From an uncultured Sutterella sp. (GTDB lineage: Bacteria > Pseudomonadota > Gammaproteobacteria > Burkholderiales > Burkholderiaceae_F): DNA of 64,000 nt. The stretch spans positions 32,122 to 96,121 of the forward strand of contig CALEAW010000084.1 of assembly GCA_937943605.1 (NCBI GenBank). Direction: 5' to 3'. The notes beneath the pieces were generated by a model. It was not told the origin of the DNA. It saw only the letters and a list, made by a program, of their open reading frames with translations, and did not search any database. The stretch's first letter is position 1, and the number at the start of each line of letters is the position of its first letter. The translations under genes and the position numbers were made by a program. Below are positions 26,145 to 35,032 of this stretch, one piece after another.

Positions 26145-26648
26145 TTAATTTTTCTTCAAAGCAGCCAATGCAGCAAAGGGATTGGGCTTTTCGCTCATCA
26201 CGACTTCTTCAGGATCAGGTTCAAAGTCCATTTCGCAGTCTTCGTGAACGGGCATCGCGGGGAGCGACAAAATCGCTTCTTCTTGCACCCAATCCGCGAC
26301 CGACAACGCACGACTACCCACGATCACTTCTTCGTCATCCCCTTCTTCATCAAGGGGTAAAGCGTTGGCTTCAGCTTCGGTCTTCGTAAAGCGGAACGTC
26401 AGTTCACGTTCGATCGAATAGACAACGGGTTCATTGCAGCGTGCACACTGCATCACAACATCAGCCGCAAAGCGTAGGCTCGCAGCCGGCAAACGTTCGA
26501 TCACACCCAAGCCCGTCACGCTAAAGGTGAGCGGCCCTTCGAGCGACTCGACAAAAGCGGCAAGTTCAGGCATTTCTTCGAGTTGCAACTCCCCTTCGAC
26601 AGTCTGACGAGTACGGGCAATTTCAAAGATATCAAGCGTAAGCGACAT
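26145..26648 (-). CDS. yceD: YceD family protein (DUF177), 23S rRNA accumulation protein
   Basis: 167 residues. The DUF177 signature is present: CARCNEPV (zinc-like cysteine pair), an acidic middle, QEEAILSLPAMPVHEDC, and the NPFAALAALKK C-terminus. YceD affects 23S rRNA levels and ribosome assembly. In most bacteria rpmF (ribosomal protein bL32) follows directly, often with plsX-fab genes. Here only a terminator and a convergent nuclease gene follow, so that linkage is broken. maf lies divergently upstream, as is usual in Betaproteobacteria. Confidence 0.9.
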   Translation of the reverse strand: MSLTLDIFEIARTRQTVEGELQLEEMPELAAFVESLEGPLTFSVTGLGVIERLPAASLRFAADVVMQCARCNEPVVYSIERELTFRFTKTEAEANALPLDEEGDDEEVIVGSRALSVADWVQEEAILSLPAMPVHEDCEMDFEPDPEEVVMSEKPNPFAALAALKKN

Positions 26649-26796
26649 GGTTTCCTCTAACTAAAAGGCCGTCTATAGGCCGTCCTCAAAGGATACATGG
26701 TTCACACGTAAAACGGAAAGCACCTGCAAAAAAACTTACTGCAAACGCACTTCGATGTGCGCTGAGAGCTGAAAGCACATTACAATTCTCTACATC

Positions 26797-27390
26797 ATGA
26801 CTAAAGAACTTATCCTTGCTTCGAGCTCCCGCTATCGCCGCGAGCTCCTCGACCGTCTTGGCATCGCTTATACCTGCGAAAGCCCTGACATTGATGAATC
26901 TAGCCTTCCCGGTGAAACGCCGCAGGATACGGCTATGCGTTTGGCTGAAATGAAGGCCCGCGCCATTTGGGAAAAACACCCTGGCACCGTGGTCATTGGT
27001 TCAGACCAGGTCGCTGACCTTGCGGGTGAAAAGCTCGGCAAGCCCCATACGCGCGAAAATGCTATTAAGCAGTTGCAGCGTATGCAGGGTAATGAAGTGG
27101 TCTTTACGACGGCCCTTTGTGTCATTAACGCCGAAGGTCACGCCGAAACCATCAAGAGCCAAACCACGATTCGTATGCGTCAACTTTCTGATGAAACGAT
27201 TGCCGACTATGTCGATCGTGAAAAGCCCTTCGATTGCGCCGGTGCCGCGAAGATCGAACGTTTAGGCATTGCGCTCATGGAAAGCGTGACATCTGACGAC
27301 CCGACCTCGTTGATTGGCTTACCGCTCATGAAGCTCACGACGCTTTTGACGCGTGCCGACGTGACCGTTTTAGCTGGCCTTAAAGCCTAA
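26797..27390 (+). CDS. Maf/YceF nucleoside triphosphate pyrophosphatase
   Basis: 197 residues of the Maf family, which hydrolyses modified NTPs; the YceF subgroup prefers 7-methyl-GTP. Motifs: ASSSRYRRELLDRL phosphate loop (8-21), IGSDQVADL with the catalytic Asp, and KPFDCAGAAKIE. Unlike YhdE-type Maf it has SDQVA rather than ADT, which supports the YceF subgroup. TACAAT at 26781-26786 is a likely -10 box; transcription would begin only a few bases before the ATG, giving an almost leaderless mRNA. Followed after 19 bases by an RsmI-like gene. Confidence 0.92.
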   Translation: MTKELILASSSRYRRELLDRLGIAYTCESPDIDESSLPGETPQDTAMRLAEMKARAIWEKHPGTVVIGSDQVADLAGEKLGKPHTRENAIKQLQRMQGNEVVFTTALCVINAEGHAETIKSQTTIRMRQLSDETIADYVDREKPFDCAGAAKIERLGIALMESVTSDDPTSLIGLPLMKLTTLLTRADVTVLAGLKA

Positions 27391-27409
27391 TTTTTGAAGG
27401 ACATTCATC

Positions 27410-28264
27410 ATGGCCGGCACGATCTATTGCCTTCCTAACCTCATTGCTGACGACACCCTTGAAGCGGCGATTCCACCCCTAGTACGTACGCGTGCGACGG
27501 GCATTCGTTACTTCTTGGTTGAAGCCGCCAAAACAGCCCGCGCTTATTTGAAGTTGCTCGGGCACCCAGGGCCTATTGCCGACCTGACGATTGAGGAAAT
27601 CGGGCATGATCCTGATCCGGCCAAGATTGACCGTTGGCTCGAACCTGTGCTCGCTGGTACGGATGTGGCCATTTTGAGTGAATCGGGGTGTCCCGGCATT
27701 GCCGACCCCGGCGCTCAGATCGTTGCACGCGCCCAAGAAAAAGGCCTGCGTGTCGTCCCATGGGTGGGACCCTCTTCGATTTTGATGACTTTGATGGCTA
27801 GCGGCCTTGATGGCCAACGTTTTCGCTTCTTAGGCTATTTGCCCGTGCATGCCAACGAACGTGCCGCCGCCATTAAAGACGTTGAAGCGCAAAGCCGCCG
27901 CTCCGAAACCCAACTTTTTATTGAGACCCCGTATCGCAATACCGCGATGCTCGAAGGGTTACTTAATACCTTGCATCCGACGACGCGTCTCACGGTCGCG
28001 ACTGACATTACAGGGACGTCAGAGTGCATTCGTACGCTCTCAGTCTCAGCCTGGAAAGCGCTACCGAGCGACGCACGTCAATTACCAAAACTTCCAACTG
28101 TCTTTGCCCTCTTAGCAGCACCTTCGGGTGAAGCGCCACGCTACGCGCCCACAGCGGCTAAGCGTAAGGGCGAGTCCACCCCTTTCAATAAAGGGGCAAA
28201 ATCCCAAACGAGCACACATGCTCGTCGTACGCGAACGTCCTCTAAGCGTCCCGCTCGAGGTTAA
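27410..28264 (+). CDS. RsmI-like SAM-dependent methyltransferase (tetrapyrrole methylase fold)
   Basis: 284 residues. The N-terminal two thirds match the TP-methylase fold of RsmI (16S rRNA 2'-O-methylation): SESGCPGIADPGAQIV, VVPWVGPSSILMTLMASGL, and FIETPYRNTAML. It is a short RsmI paralogue of a kind often found next to maf in Betaproteobacteria; the target is not established. After about residue 235 comes a basic Lys/Arg/Ser/Thr-rich tail of some 50 residues, a possible RNA-binding extension. GAAGGA precedes the ATG. The next gene starts six bases after the stop. Confidence 0.82.
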   Translation: MAGTIYCLPNLIADDTLEAAIPPLVRTRATGIRYFLVEAAKTARAYLKLLGHPGPIADLTIEEIGHDPDPAKIDRWLEPVLAGTDVAILSESGCPGIADPGAQIVARAQEKGLRVVPWVGPSSILMTLMASGLDGQRFRFLGYLPVHANERAAAIKDVEAQSRRSETQLFIETPYRNTAMLEGLLNTLHPTTRLTVATDITGTSECIRTLSVSAWKALPSDARQLPKLPTVFALLAAPSGEAPRYAPTAAKRKGESTPFNKGAKSQTSTHARRTRTSSKRPARG

Positions 28265-28270
28265 ACACAA

Positions 28271-29368
28271 ATGACACTCGATCGCGTGCTCGCCCAACTT
28301 CAAGCCTTACCGATCGACCGCCTACAAACGTGGGCGGGTTTGGCGTTGCTGCTATTGGTGGCGCTCGCGTTTTATATTCATCACCGTCGACAAAAAGCGA
28401 AACGTAATATCGGTATTGCCCGTCTAGAGCAAACCTTTGTCCTTGAAAAAGACCCGATGGCACCCGTGACACCTTCGCTTTCAGAAGTTCGTCCTGATCC
28501 TTTGGCAGATGACGACATTGAAACCATTCAAAAGACGGTGCTCACCGAAAAAAGGATTGATCCAACACACCCCGACACCCCCGTTGACGAGGTGCTTGAG
28601 CCACTTGAAAAAGAGGTGCCCTCTAGCGCACCGACGCCTGAGGTCGATCTGGTGAACGATCCGCCATTTGAGCCACCATTTACGGTTGCTGAGCCGATCG
28701 TGAGACCTAATGTCCCTACGTTTCCGCCTTTTGAATTCTTGAAGACCTTGCCATTTGTACTTCGAGAAGGTTTAGTCACGCGCCATATTGACCTCTTGGG
28801 AATTGGTGTAGAGGCCGTCTTTTTCCCAGCTGACGCCGTCAATGCCATCGGGGATACAGTACTTCGGCTAGTACCCTTCTTGCCTGAAGAGGCTGGCACC
28901 TTGATTTGTCGCGAACAAGACCGCCGCACGTTTACGGTTGGGCCCTTATTTGCACAGCCCGATGCCGTCATTGCACTGCGTCACGGGTTATTGAGTGTTG
29001 AATATAAGTCTCGTGGCGGACGGTGCGACCACCCTGACGATTTGATCGGTAGCCTACGCCCGAAAGACCTTCTTCAGACGGTGATTGAGGCCATGGTCTT
29101 ATCTGCGAGTGAAAGTCGTCCTGTGGCACCGATTTTGCGCACACACAACGCCGTTTACTTTTTAAGACCGAGTCCAGCCATCATGGCGCTTCTCACCGAA
29201 CGCCTTGAATCGGCCGTGTCGTTCATTAGTCCTTATGCTGAACGTAGTGGCATTAGTGCGTCAGACTATGCGTCTCTATGCTTAGTCCCCGCACAGATGC
29301 TCAATAAATCGTTGCCAGGTCAACAGAACACTGCGGGCGAAAAAGCGCATCGCGATATGCTCCGATAA
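28271..29368 (+). CDS. Membrane-anchored protein with PD-(D/E)XK nuclease-like core
   Basis: 365 residues. A membrane helix at about 22-37 is followed by a basic patch (HHRRQKAKR), then a Pro/Glu-rich linker (about 55-150), giving a ZipA-like topology with a cytoplasmic C-terminal domain. That domain contains P230-D231-AVIALRHGLLSVE244-Y-K246, the spacing of the PD-(D/E)XK nuclease core in RecB/Cas4-like enzymes. A Q269-containing helix (LLQTVIEAM) follows, like their QhxxY motif, then RTHNAVYFLRP. The domain assignment is my pattern reading, not a database hit. The gene is tightly linked to the methyltransferase upstream (six-base gap). Confidence 0.65.
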   Translation: MTLDRVLAQLQALPIDRLQTWAGLALLLLVALAFYIHHRRQKAKRNIGIARLEQTFVLEKDPMAPVTPSLSEVRPDPLADDDIETIQKTVLTEKRIDPTHPDTPVDEVLEPLEKEVPSSAPTPEVDLVNDPPFEPPFTVAEPIVRPNVPTFPPFEFLKTLPFVLREGLVTRHIDLLGIGVEAVFFPADAVNAIGDTVLRLVPFLPEEAGTLICREQDRRTFTVGPLFAQPDAVIALRHGLLSVEYKSRGGRCDHPDDLIGSLRPKDLLQTVIEAMVLSASESRPVAPILRTHNAVYFLRPSPAIMALLTERLESAVSFISPYAERSGISASDYASLCLVPAQMLNKSLPGQQNTAGEKAHRDMLR

Positions 29369-29390
29369 AGCATCTCAAATCATTACAAAA

Positions 29391-29436
29391 ATGACATCAC
29401 ACTGAAATCCTCGTTATATTGAATCTTAAGAGATTC
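29391..29436 (+). promoter_or_regulatory. Promoter with palindrome ahead of the alpha-2-macroglobulin/pbpC operon
   Basis: ATGACA (29391-29396) and TATATT (29415-29420), 18 bases apart, form a plausible sigma-70 promoter. The palindrome GAATCT-TAAG-AGATTC (29421-29436) begins right after the -10 box and would cover the transcription start, an ideal place for a repressor. The strong ribosome binding site AGGAGGT follows at 29448-29454. Confidence 0.5.
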
Positions 29437-29458
29437 TTTATGCTGCGAGGAGGTCTTT

Positions 29459-32400
29459 ATGCACGCGGTGCGTTTTCTTACGTTATCTACACTCACGCTT
29501 GCAACGCTAGAAGCATTCGCGAACCTTCAGGTGACCGTACCTCAGAGTTGGCTCAAAGCCGACGTGTCGTTACCTCGTCAAAGCCATGACTCGCTTCAGG
29601 TCACCTTTTCGCCAGAGATCAGCAAGTGTCGCGCAAACTATGGCTCTCAAGCATATGCGGTCTGTGCCCGCCCCTTTGGACTAGACGGTCGCCGCGTGAC
29701 TGGGGTGCGATTAGAACCTCAACTCGCAGGCACCTGGCGTTGGCGCGACTCGACCACGTTATCCTTTACGCCGACAGACGCTTGGCCCGAAAAAACAGCC
29801 TTCAAAGTCGTCTTGGACGACTTACGACTGCCTGCCGCCACTACGCTCACAAACCCTCAAGTCACCTTCTCAACGCCACCCCTGACCATGTCAGGCCACA
29901 TGACCTTTTGGCTTGACCCAGCGGTTGACGGAGATCGCGCATTAAGCATTGATGCGTCATTGAGTACCGTAGTACATGACACGGCCGCCTTTGAAAGAAG
30001 CACCGAAATTCAATTGCCTATTGGGACTGAGCTACGTCTCAAAAAGCCGACCTTCATTTGGAATCACAACAAGACCCAGGTCTACATTCGTCTTCCGATT
30101 GAGCAGTTAGGCAGTCAACCCACCGACGTCACCGTACGCTTTCCGATGGCTGTCGCGCGTTGGGAAGCCAATAAAACAGGACGACCTGTCGTTAAACCTG
30201 GCTTTGAAGTCGCTCAATTTAGTCACACGGTACCGGCTAGCCATGGGCTTTATGCCATTAAAGATGTCCAACTCTATCCGACGCGTACCGACACCTTAGA
30301 AAGCGTCTACCAACTCACGTTGCGACCTAGCCTTCTCACCAAGCCCGCAGACCTTCTTAAAGCCCTTCGCGTCACCGTGCTGCCTGCACGCCTTAACGAC
30401 GATGCAGCAAGTCCTACCGATTGGCAACGCGCACCCGTGATTACCGACGACGTGCTCACGCGCGGCACGCCAGTAAGCCTGGAACTCAAAACAGATCCAG
30501 AGATCCCGACGGACAAAATCACCTTGAACCTTCGCGCGCCTAAAGGGCAGTACTTGCATGTGGCCTTACCGCAAGGCTTTGGACCACGATCAGACACGGG
30601 ACTCACCAAAGCGTGGCACAGCGTCATGCCACTTCATGACCCAGGTGCCGAAGTTGGTTTCTTGGCCCCTGGCCACATGATGACGCTCTCAGGCAAACGC
30701 TCGCTCACGCTCTTAGCCGACGGGGTCGATCGTTTACGTTGGCGCATTGAACGCATTCGAGATCCTTTCTTGGCCATGGTGGCCACGCAATATCGTGCCC
30801 ATGAATTTTCGCAACAAGCCGATACGTTATCGGATGCCAAAACGGGCGAAATCCCTTTGGTCAAAGGGCATCGGTTTGCCTCATTATCCTTTGATGCTGC
30901 GGCATTACCTGGTCAAAAGTCAGGTCTCTTTCAAGTCACCCTGGTGGGCGAAAAGAAAACCCCAACAGGTTGGGAAGAAGTGGCTCAGTCGCAAAAGCGC
31001 GTCCTGGTCACCGATACAGGGCTCATTGCCAAAACCTCACGCGAAGGTTTGACCACAGTCTTTACGACGAACCTTGTCACGGGCAACACCACCGAAGGGA
31101 TCAACGTCTCCCTCTTGGGGGCCAATGGCGTGCCACTACAAACTGTCAAAACGGATAGCCAAGGCATTGCCCGCTTTCATTCCACCAAAGGCCTTACACG
31201 CGAAAAAGCGCCCACAGCAATTGTCGCGATGGATCCAAATACGGGGGACTTAGCCTGGTTATCTTTGGCGGATGCTTCAAACGTTGACCATATGATTGAC
31301 CTTGAGACATCAGGTCGTCAGGTGGCAGACGACGGGCTCACGGGCTTAGTCTTTGCTGATCGTGGGCTCTATCGTCCTGGTGATGAGGTGCACACTGGTG
31401 TGATCGTCAAGACCGCCGACTGGCATCCCCTTCCGCAAGGCCTTCCTTTAACGCTACGGGCAACCGACACAGCAGGCAATCTCGTTTTTGAAAAGGCTGT
31501 AACACTCACTCCGGAAGGGACAACCGAAAGCACATGGTTACTCCCTAAAGACGTGTTACCTGGCAACTTGCGTGTGGATTTATTGGCTGGCGAAACCGTG
31601 CTCTCGACGCACAACGCGTTGATAGGCGACTTTACGCCCGAATCAATGCGCTTGTCGGCGACTATCAAAGATCAAGCACCTGGCTGGTTGCTGCCAGGCG
31701 ACCTTCTCATTGATAGTCACCTCACGATGAACTATGGTGCGACGGCGGCCAATCGTTTGGTCTCGGGGCGTGCCGCCTTTTCGTCCGCAGGTGAACTTCA
31801 GTTCCCAGGATGGTCAGCATGGACCTTTGTCGATCCGACACCTTTTGAGGGTCACAAAGAAGCCATTACACTCAAAGCACAAACGACCGACAATCAAGGT
31901 AAAGCCTCGATCACGGTGCCCATTGCGACTGAAGGCACCTTACGTACCCGCATCTTACTCGAAGGCTTTGAAGTCGCTGGCACCCGTGCCGCGACCGAAA
32001 ACCTCGACTTCATTGTCTCGCCCGCAACTGAAATGTTGGGCTACCAAACCAAAGACGCGTCGCCAAGCCTCTCTAACAACGAAGCCGGTGTGTCGCGTGC
32101 CATTGACTTTTGCCTCATTGACCGCTTCTTAAAGCCTCGCACGAACACCACTTTGATCGTCACGACAGCACGACGCCAAAGCGTGACGGAACTCTCGACC
32201 GACAGTCAAGGGATGTTGCGTTATAGCGATCGTACGGTTGAAACCCCGGTCTCGACCACGACGTTAACTACCGACGCAAATGGCCAGGTATCCTTTGAAC
32301 TCGACACACAAACGCCGGGCGCTTTTGTTTTATTGGTTCAAAATGCCCAAGGGCAACCTTTAGCGAAACTCCCCTACGAGGTCTCGGGCGACGACTTGCG

Positions 32401-35017
32401 TCCCGTTTTAGCCAACGACGTTCCAGATGCCCCCTTACGTCTTCGTGTCGAGAAGGACACTTTAGAAGCCAACGAAACCGCTTCGCTTCAACTCACCTCA
32501 CCCTTTGATGGGATGGCACTTTTGACGCTTGAAAGCGATCGTATTCTCACATCAAAATGGGTCAAAGTGAAGCGCGGCAACAATACGCTTACGCTCGCCA
32601 TGCCTCAAGACGTCAACGGTAGGGCTTGGCTCTACGCATCCCTCATTCGTTCGTCTTCTGAAGCGCATCGCTACCTCAAGGCGTATACCCGAAGCGCAGT
32701 CCCCGTGATGCTTAACCTCAAAAAGCGTGCGTTAGATCTCACACTCGAAGCACCTAAAGCGGTGGCTCATACAAAGGCCTTGCAAGTCACGGTCAAGACT
32801 TCAAGCCCGAGTCGCGTCTTCTTGTGGGCGGTCGACGAAGGCATTTTGTCACTCACGGGCTATCGCACACCTAGTCCCGTTGATGCCATTCTCAAAGACC
32901 GTGCGCTTCAAGTTGAAACTCGTCAAACCTTGGACACTCTGATCCCAGAAGGTATCAAGTTGCCTAGCGACACGACCTATGGGGGTGGCCTCTTTATGGC
33001 CAAAGATATGGCAAACGCCTTGGCCAATCCCTTTAGACGAACCGCACAAAAAGCCGCCGTGTGGTGGGCGGGTAGCATAGAAACCGATGCCAATGGCCGC
33101 ACATTGAATGTCAGGCTCCCAGAAGTCTTTAATGGGCGCGTACGCTTGATGGCTACGGGTGCATCGTTCGATCAGATTGGCCACACGGAGACACAGGTTG
33201 AGATTCGTGCACCCCAAATTCTGACGCCTATGTTGCCTCTCTTTGCAACGCCAGGCGACACCTTCCGTGCGGTAGCGACCCTGCGTAGCGACACGCCTTG
33301 GACAGGAACCGTGACGATGACGCCGCCCAAAGGGTTTAAGGTTGACGCCTCCTCTAACGCCGTCCAATTGCCACAAGCGGGCGAAGCGCGCGTCTGGACT
33401 GATCTCACGGTCGGACTAAACTTAGGCAATACGCCCATCACCGTCACTGCCACAAACCAAACGGGCGATACTTTAGAACGCACCGAGACCCTCTCTGTGC
33501 GTCCTTCAGTGCCTCGTATGCTTGACCTTCATTGGGCAGCCTTTGGGGCAGAAACGACCAAAACATTGCCTTCAATGATGGCTTTAGCGCCAACGGGGGA
33601 AACCACATCCGCTACGATCAGCACGACGCCATTGCCTTTGGTTTTAGGCCTCATGCAGGGGCTTCCGAGCCCCAAATGGGCTAGCCCAGAAACCGCAATC
33701 GGTGCCGCACACGCCTGGGCACTGCTTAGAAATACACCTGAGATATCGCTCACGCAAACCCCTGAGGACTTTGCCAAAGAGGCTGATCAACGCATCAACG
33801 AAGCCCTGCAACAGATTCGAGACCACATGCAGTGGAATGGTTTAGCGCCGTGGCGTGGTGACGCGCCGTCGCTACTCACGTCTGCCTGGGCGCTTGACTT
33901 CTTACTCACGTTACGTGAAAAGCAAATCGGGTTTGATCCCAACCTCTTGACGCAACTCACGCAAGCGCTATCCAATCATCTCGATGGCTTTACGCCAGAG
34001 ACCTTAGACGAAGCACGCACCGTAGCTTGGAGTTTGGCCCTCTTGACCCGAGAAGGTAGCCTTGAAGTCGAACGCATCGAAGCACTACGCCGTCGGATGG
34101 ATGCACGACAGTTCGATTGGCAGCACGACTTAACGGCGCTTTATTTAGCCCATGCCTATCGCTTGATGCGCTTAACTGAAGAAGCGGATTCGTTAGAGCG
34201 CAACACAATCCAACTTTCGGTCAATAAGGTGGATGGCGCTGGCGCACAAACTTTGGGTGGGCTACCCGCACTTGCTGCCCTTTCACGTCTTAACAAAAAG
34301 ACCGATCAGCTTTTAGGAGCGCTTAACACCCGCAATGTCTCGAACTTAAGCGTACGAGAGCGTGCGTTGGTGGCGGCCGCCTTAGCTTCTCTCACGCAAC
34401 CCTCCAAAGCGTCTTTAGACAAAGTGACTCTCACTTGCGTCAAACCCGATGCCACGCGCGGCAAAGAAACCATGACACGCACTGACACTCGCCTCACACT
34501 GACGTCGCCAGGTTGCCCGCAATTCCAAGTGGTGAGCCAAACGCCACTTAAAGGACTTTATTGGCAAACCACGGCTAGCGGCTGGCCGGTCGCTGCACCA
34601 ACCGAAGCGGTTGAAGCAGGAATCGAGGTCACAAAGCGTCTTTTAAATGAAACTGGGCAAGTCATCACCCCTGAAACACCAGTAAAGCCTGGTGACATTT
34701 TGACGGTTGAAATTCGAGCGCGACGCGTTGGCGAAACGTTTTATACACCCGTCATCATTACCGATCTTTTGCCAACCGGTTTTGCGTTACTCAACCCAGA
34801 AACGCAACTCGACGGTATGGACGTCATGAGTACACATACGGCTGAAGATCGTTTAGTGGGTGTCGTTCGTCTCAACCAACAAGAATCGGTCTTTACGTAC
34901 GACATCCGTGCGCAAACCGTTGGTACCTTTACTGTGCCGCCCGTTGTGGCTGAAGATGGGGCTGATCCCGCATTGCATGGCCGAGACAAAGGCAGTACGC
35001 TCACAGTGAAGCCTTAA
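29459..35017 (+). CDS. Bacterial alpha-2-macroglobulin, thioester-less
   Basis: 1852-residue periplasmic protease-trap protein. Signal peptide of about 21 residues (ends EAFA) with no lipobox cysteine, so it is probably soluble, not a lipoprotein like E. coli YfhM. Family segments include GLYRPGDEVHTGV and the alpha-2-macroglobulin core FLWAVDEGILSLTGYRTPSP, followed by WWAGSIETDANG. Where the thioester CLEQ should occur at the start of the TED domain, the sequence reads PSPKWASPETAIGAAHAW. No C-x-E-Q exists anywhere. The helical TED domain itself and the C-terminal receptor-like domain are present. Excellent ribosome binding site (AGGAGGT). pbpC follows 15 bases later, the classic pairing for YfhM-type proteins. 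Confidence 0.92.
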   Translation: MHAVRFLTLSTLTLATLEAFANLQVTVPQSWLKADVSLPRQSHDSLQVTFSPEISKCRANYGSQAYAVCARPFGLDGRRVTGVRLEPQLAGTWRWRDSTTLSFTPTDAWPEKTAFKVVLDDLRLPAATTLTNPQVTFSTPPLTMSGHMTFWLDPAVDGDRALSIDASLSTVVHDTAAFERSTEIQLPIGTELRLKKPTFIWNHNKTQVYIRLPIEQLGSQPTDVTVRFPMAVARWEANKTGRPVVKPGFEVAQFSHTVPASHGLYAIKDVQLYPTRTDTLESVYQLTLRPSLLTKPADLLKALRVTVLPARLNDDAASPTDWQRAPVITDDVLTRGTPVSLELKTDPEIPTDKITLNLRAPKGQYLHVALPQGFGPRSDTGLTKAWHSVMPLHDPGAEVGFLAPGHMMTLSGKRSLTLLADGVDRLRWRIERIRDPFLAMVATQYRAHEFSQQADTLSDAKTGEIPLVKGHRFASLSFDAAALPGQKSGLFQVTLVGEKKTPTGWEEVAQSQKRVLVTDTGLIAKTSREGLTTVFTTNLVTGNTTEGINVSLLGANGVPLQTVKTDSQGIARFHSTKGLTREKAPTAIVAMDPNTGDLAWLSLADASNVDHMIDLETSGRQVADDGLTGLVFADRGLYRPGDEVHTGVIVKTADWHPLPQGLPLTLRATDTAGNLVFEKAVTLTPEGTTESTWLLPKDVLPGNLRVDLLAGETVLSTHNALIGDFTPESMRLSATIKDQAPGWLLPGDLLIDSHLTMNYGATAANRLVSGRAAFSSAGELQFPGWSAWTFVDPTPFEGHKEAITLKAQTTDNQGKASITVPIATEGTLRTRILLEGFEVAGTRAATENLDFIVSPATEMLGYQTKDASPSLSNNEAGVSRAIDFCLIDRFLKPRTNTTLIVTTARRQSVTELSTDSQGMLRYSDRTVETPVSTTTLTTDANGQVSFELDTQTPGAFVLLVQNAQGQPLAKLPYEVSGDDLRPVLANDVPDAPLRLRVEKDTLEANETASLQLTSPFDGMALLTLESDRILTSKWVKVKRGNNTLTLAMPQDVNGRAWLYASLIRSSSEAHRYLKAYTRSAVPVMLNLKKRALDLTLEAPKAVAHTKALQVTVKTSSPSRVFLWAVDEGILSLTGYRTPSPVDAILKDRALQVETRQTLDTLIPEGIKLPSDTTYGGGLFMAKDMANALANPFRRTAQKAAVWWAGSIETDANGRTLNVRLPEVFNGRVRLMATGASFDQIGHTETQVEIRAPQILTPMLPLFATPGDTFRAVATLRSDTPWTGTVTMTPPKGFKVDASSNAVQLPQAGEARVWTDLTVGLNLGNTPITVTATNQTGDTLERTETLSVRPSVPRMLDLHWAAFGAETTKTLPSMMALAPTGETTSATISTTPLPLVLGLMQGLPSPKWASPETAIGAAHAWALLRNTPEISLTQTPEDFAKEADQRINEALQQIRDHMQWNGLAPWRGDAPSLLTSAWALDFLLTLREKQIGFDPNLLTQLTQALSNHLDGFTPETLDEARTVAWSLALLTREGSLEVERIEALRRRMDARQFDWQHDLTALYLAHAYRLMRLTEEADSLERNTIQLSVNKVDGAGAQTLGGLPALAALSRLNKKTDQLLGALNTRNVSNLSVRERALVAAALASLTQPSKASLDKVTLTCVKPDATRGKETMTRTDTRLTLTSPGCPQFQVVSQTPLKGLYWQTTASGWPVAAPTEAVEAGIEVTKRLLNETGQVITPETPVKPGDILTVEIRARRVGETFYTPVIITDLLPTGFALLNPETQLDGMDVMSTHTAEDRLVGVVRLNQQESVFTYDIRAQTVGTFTVPPVVAEDGADPALHGRDKGSTLTVKP

Positions 35018-35032
35018 ATATCGGAGTACTGC

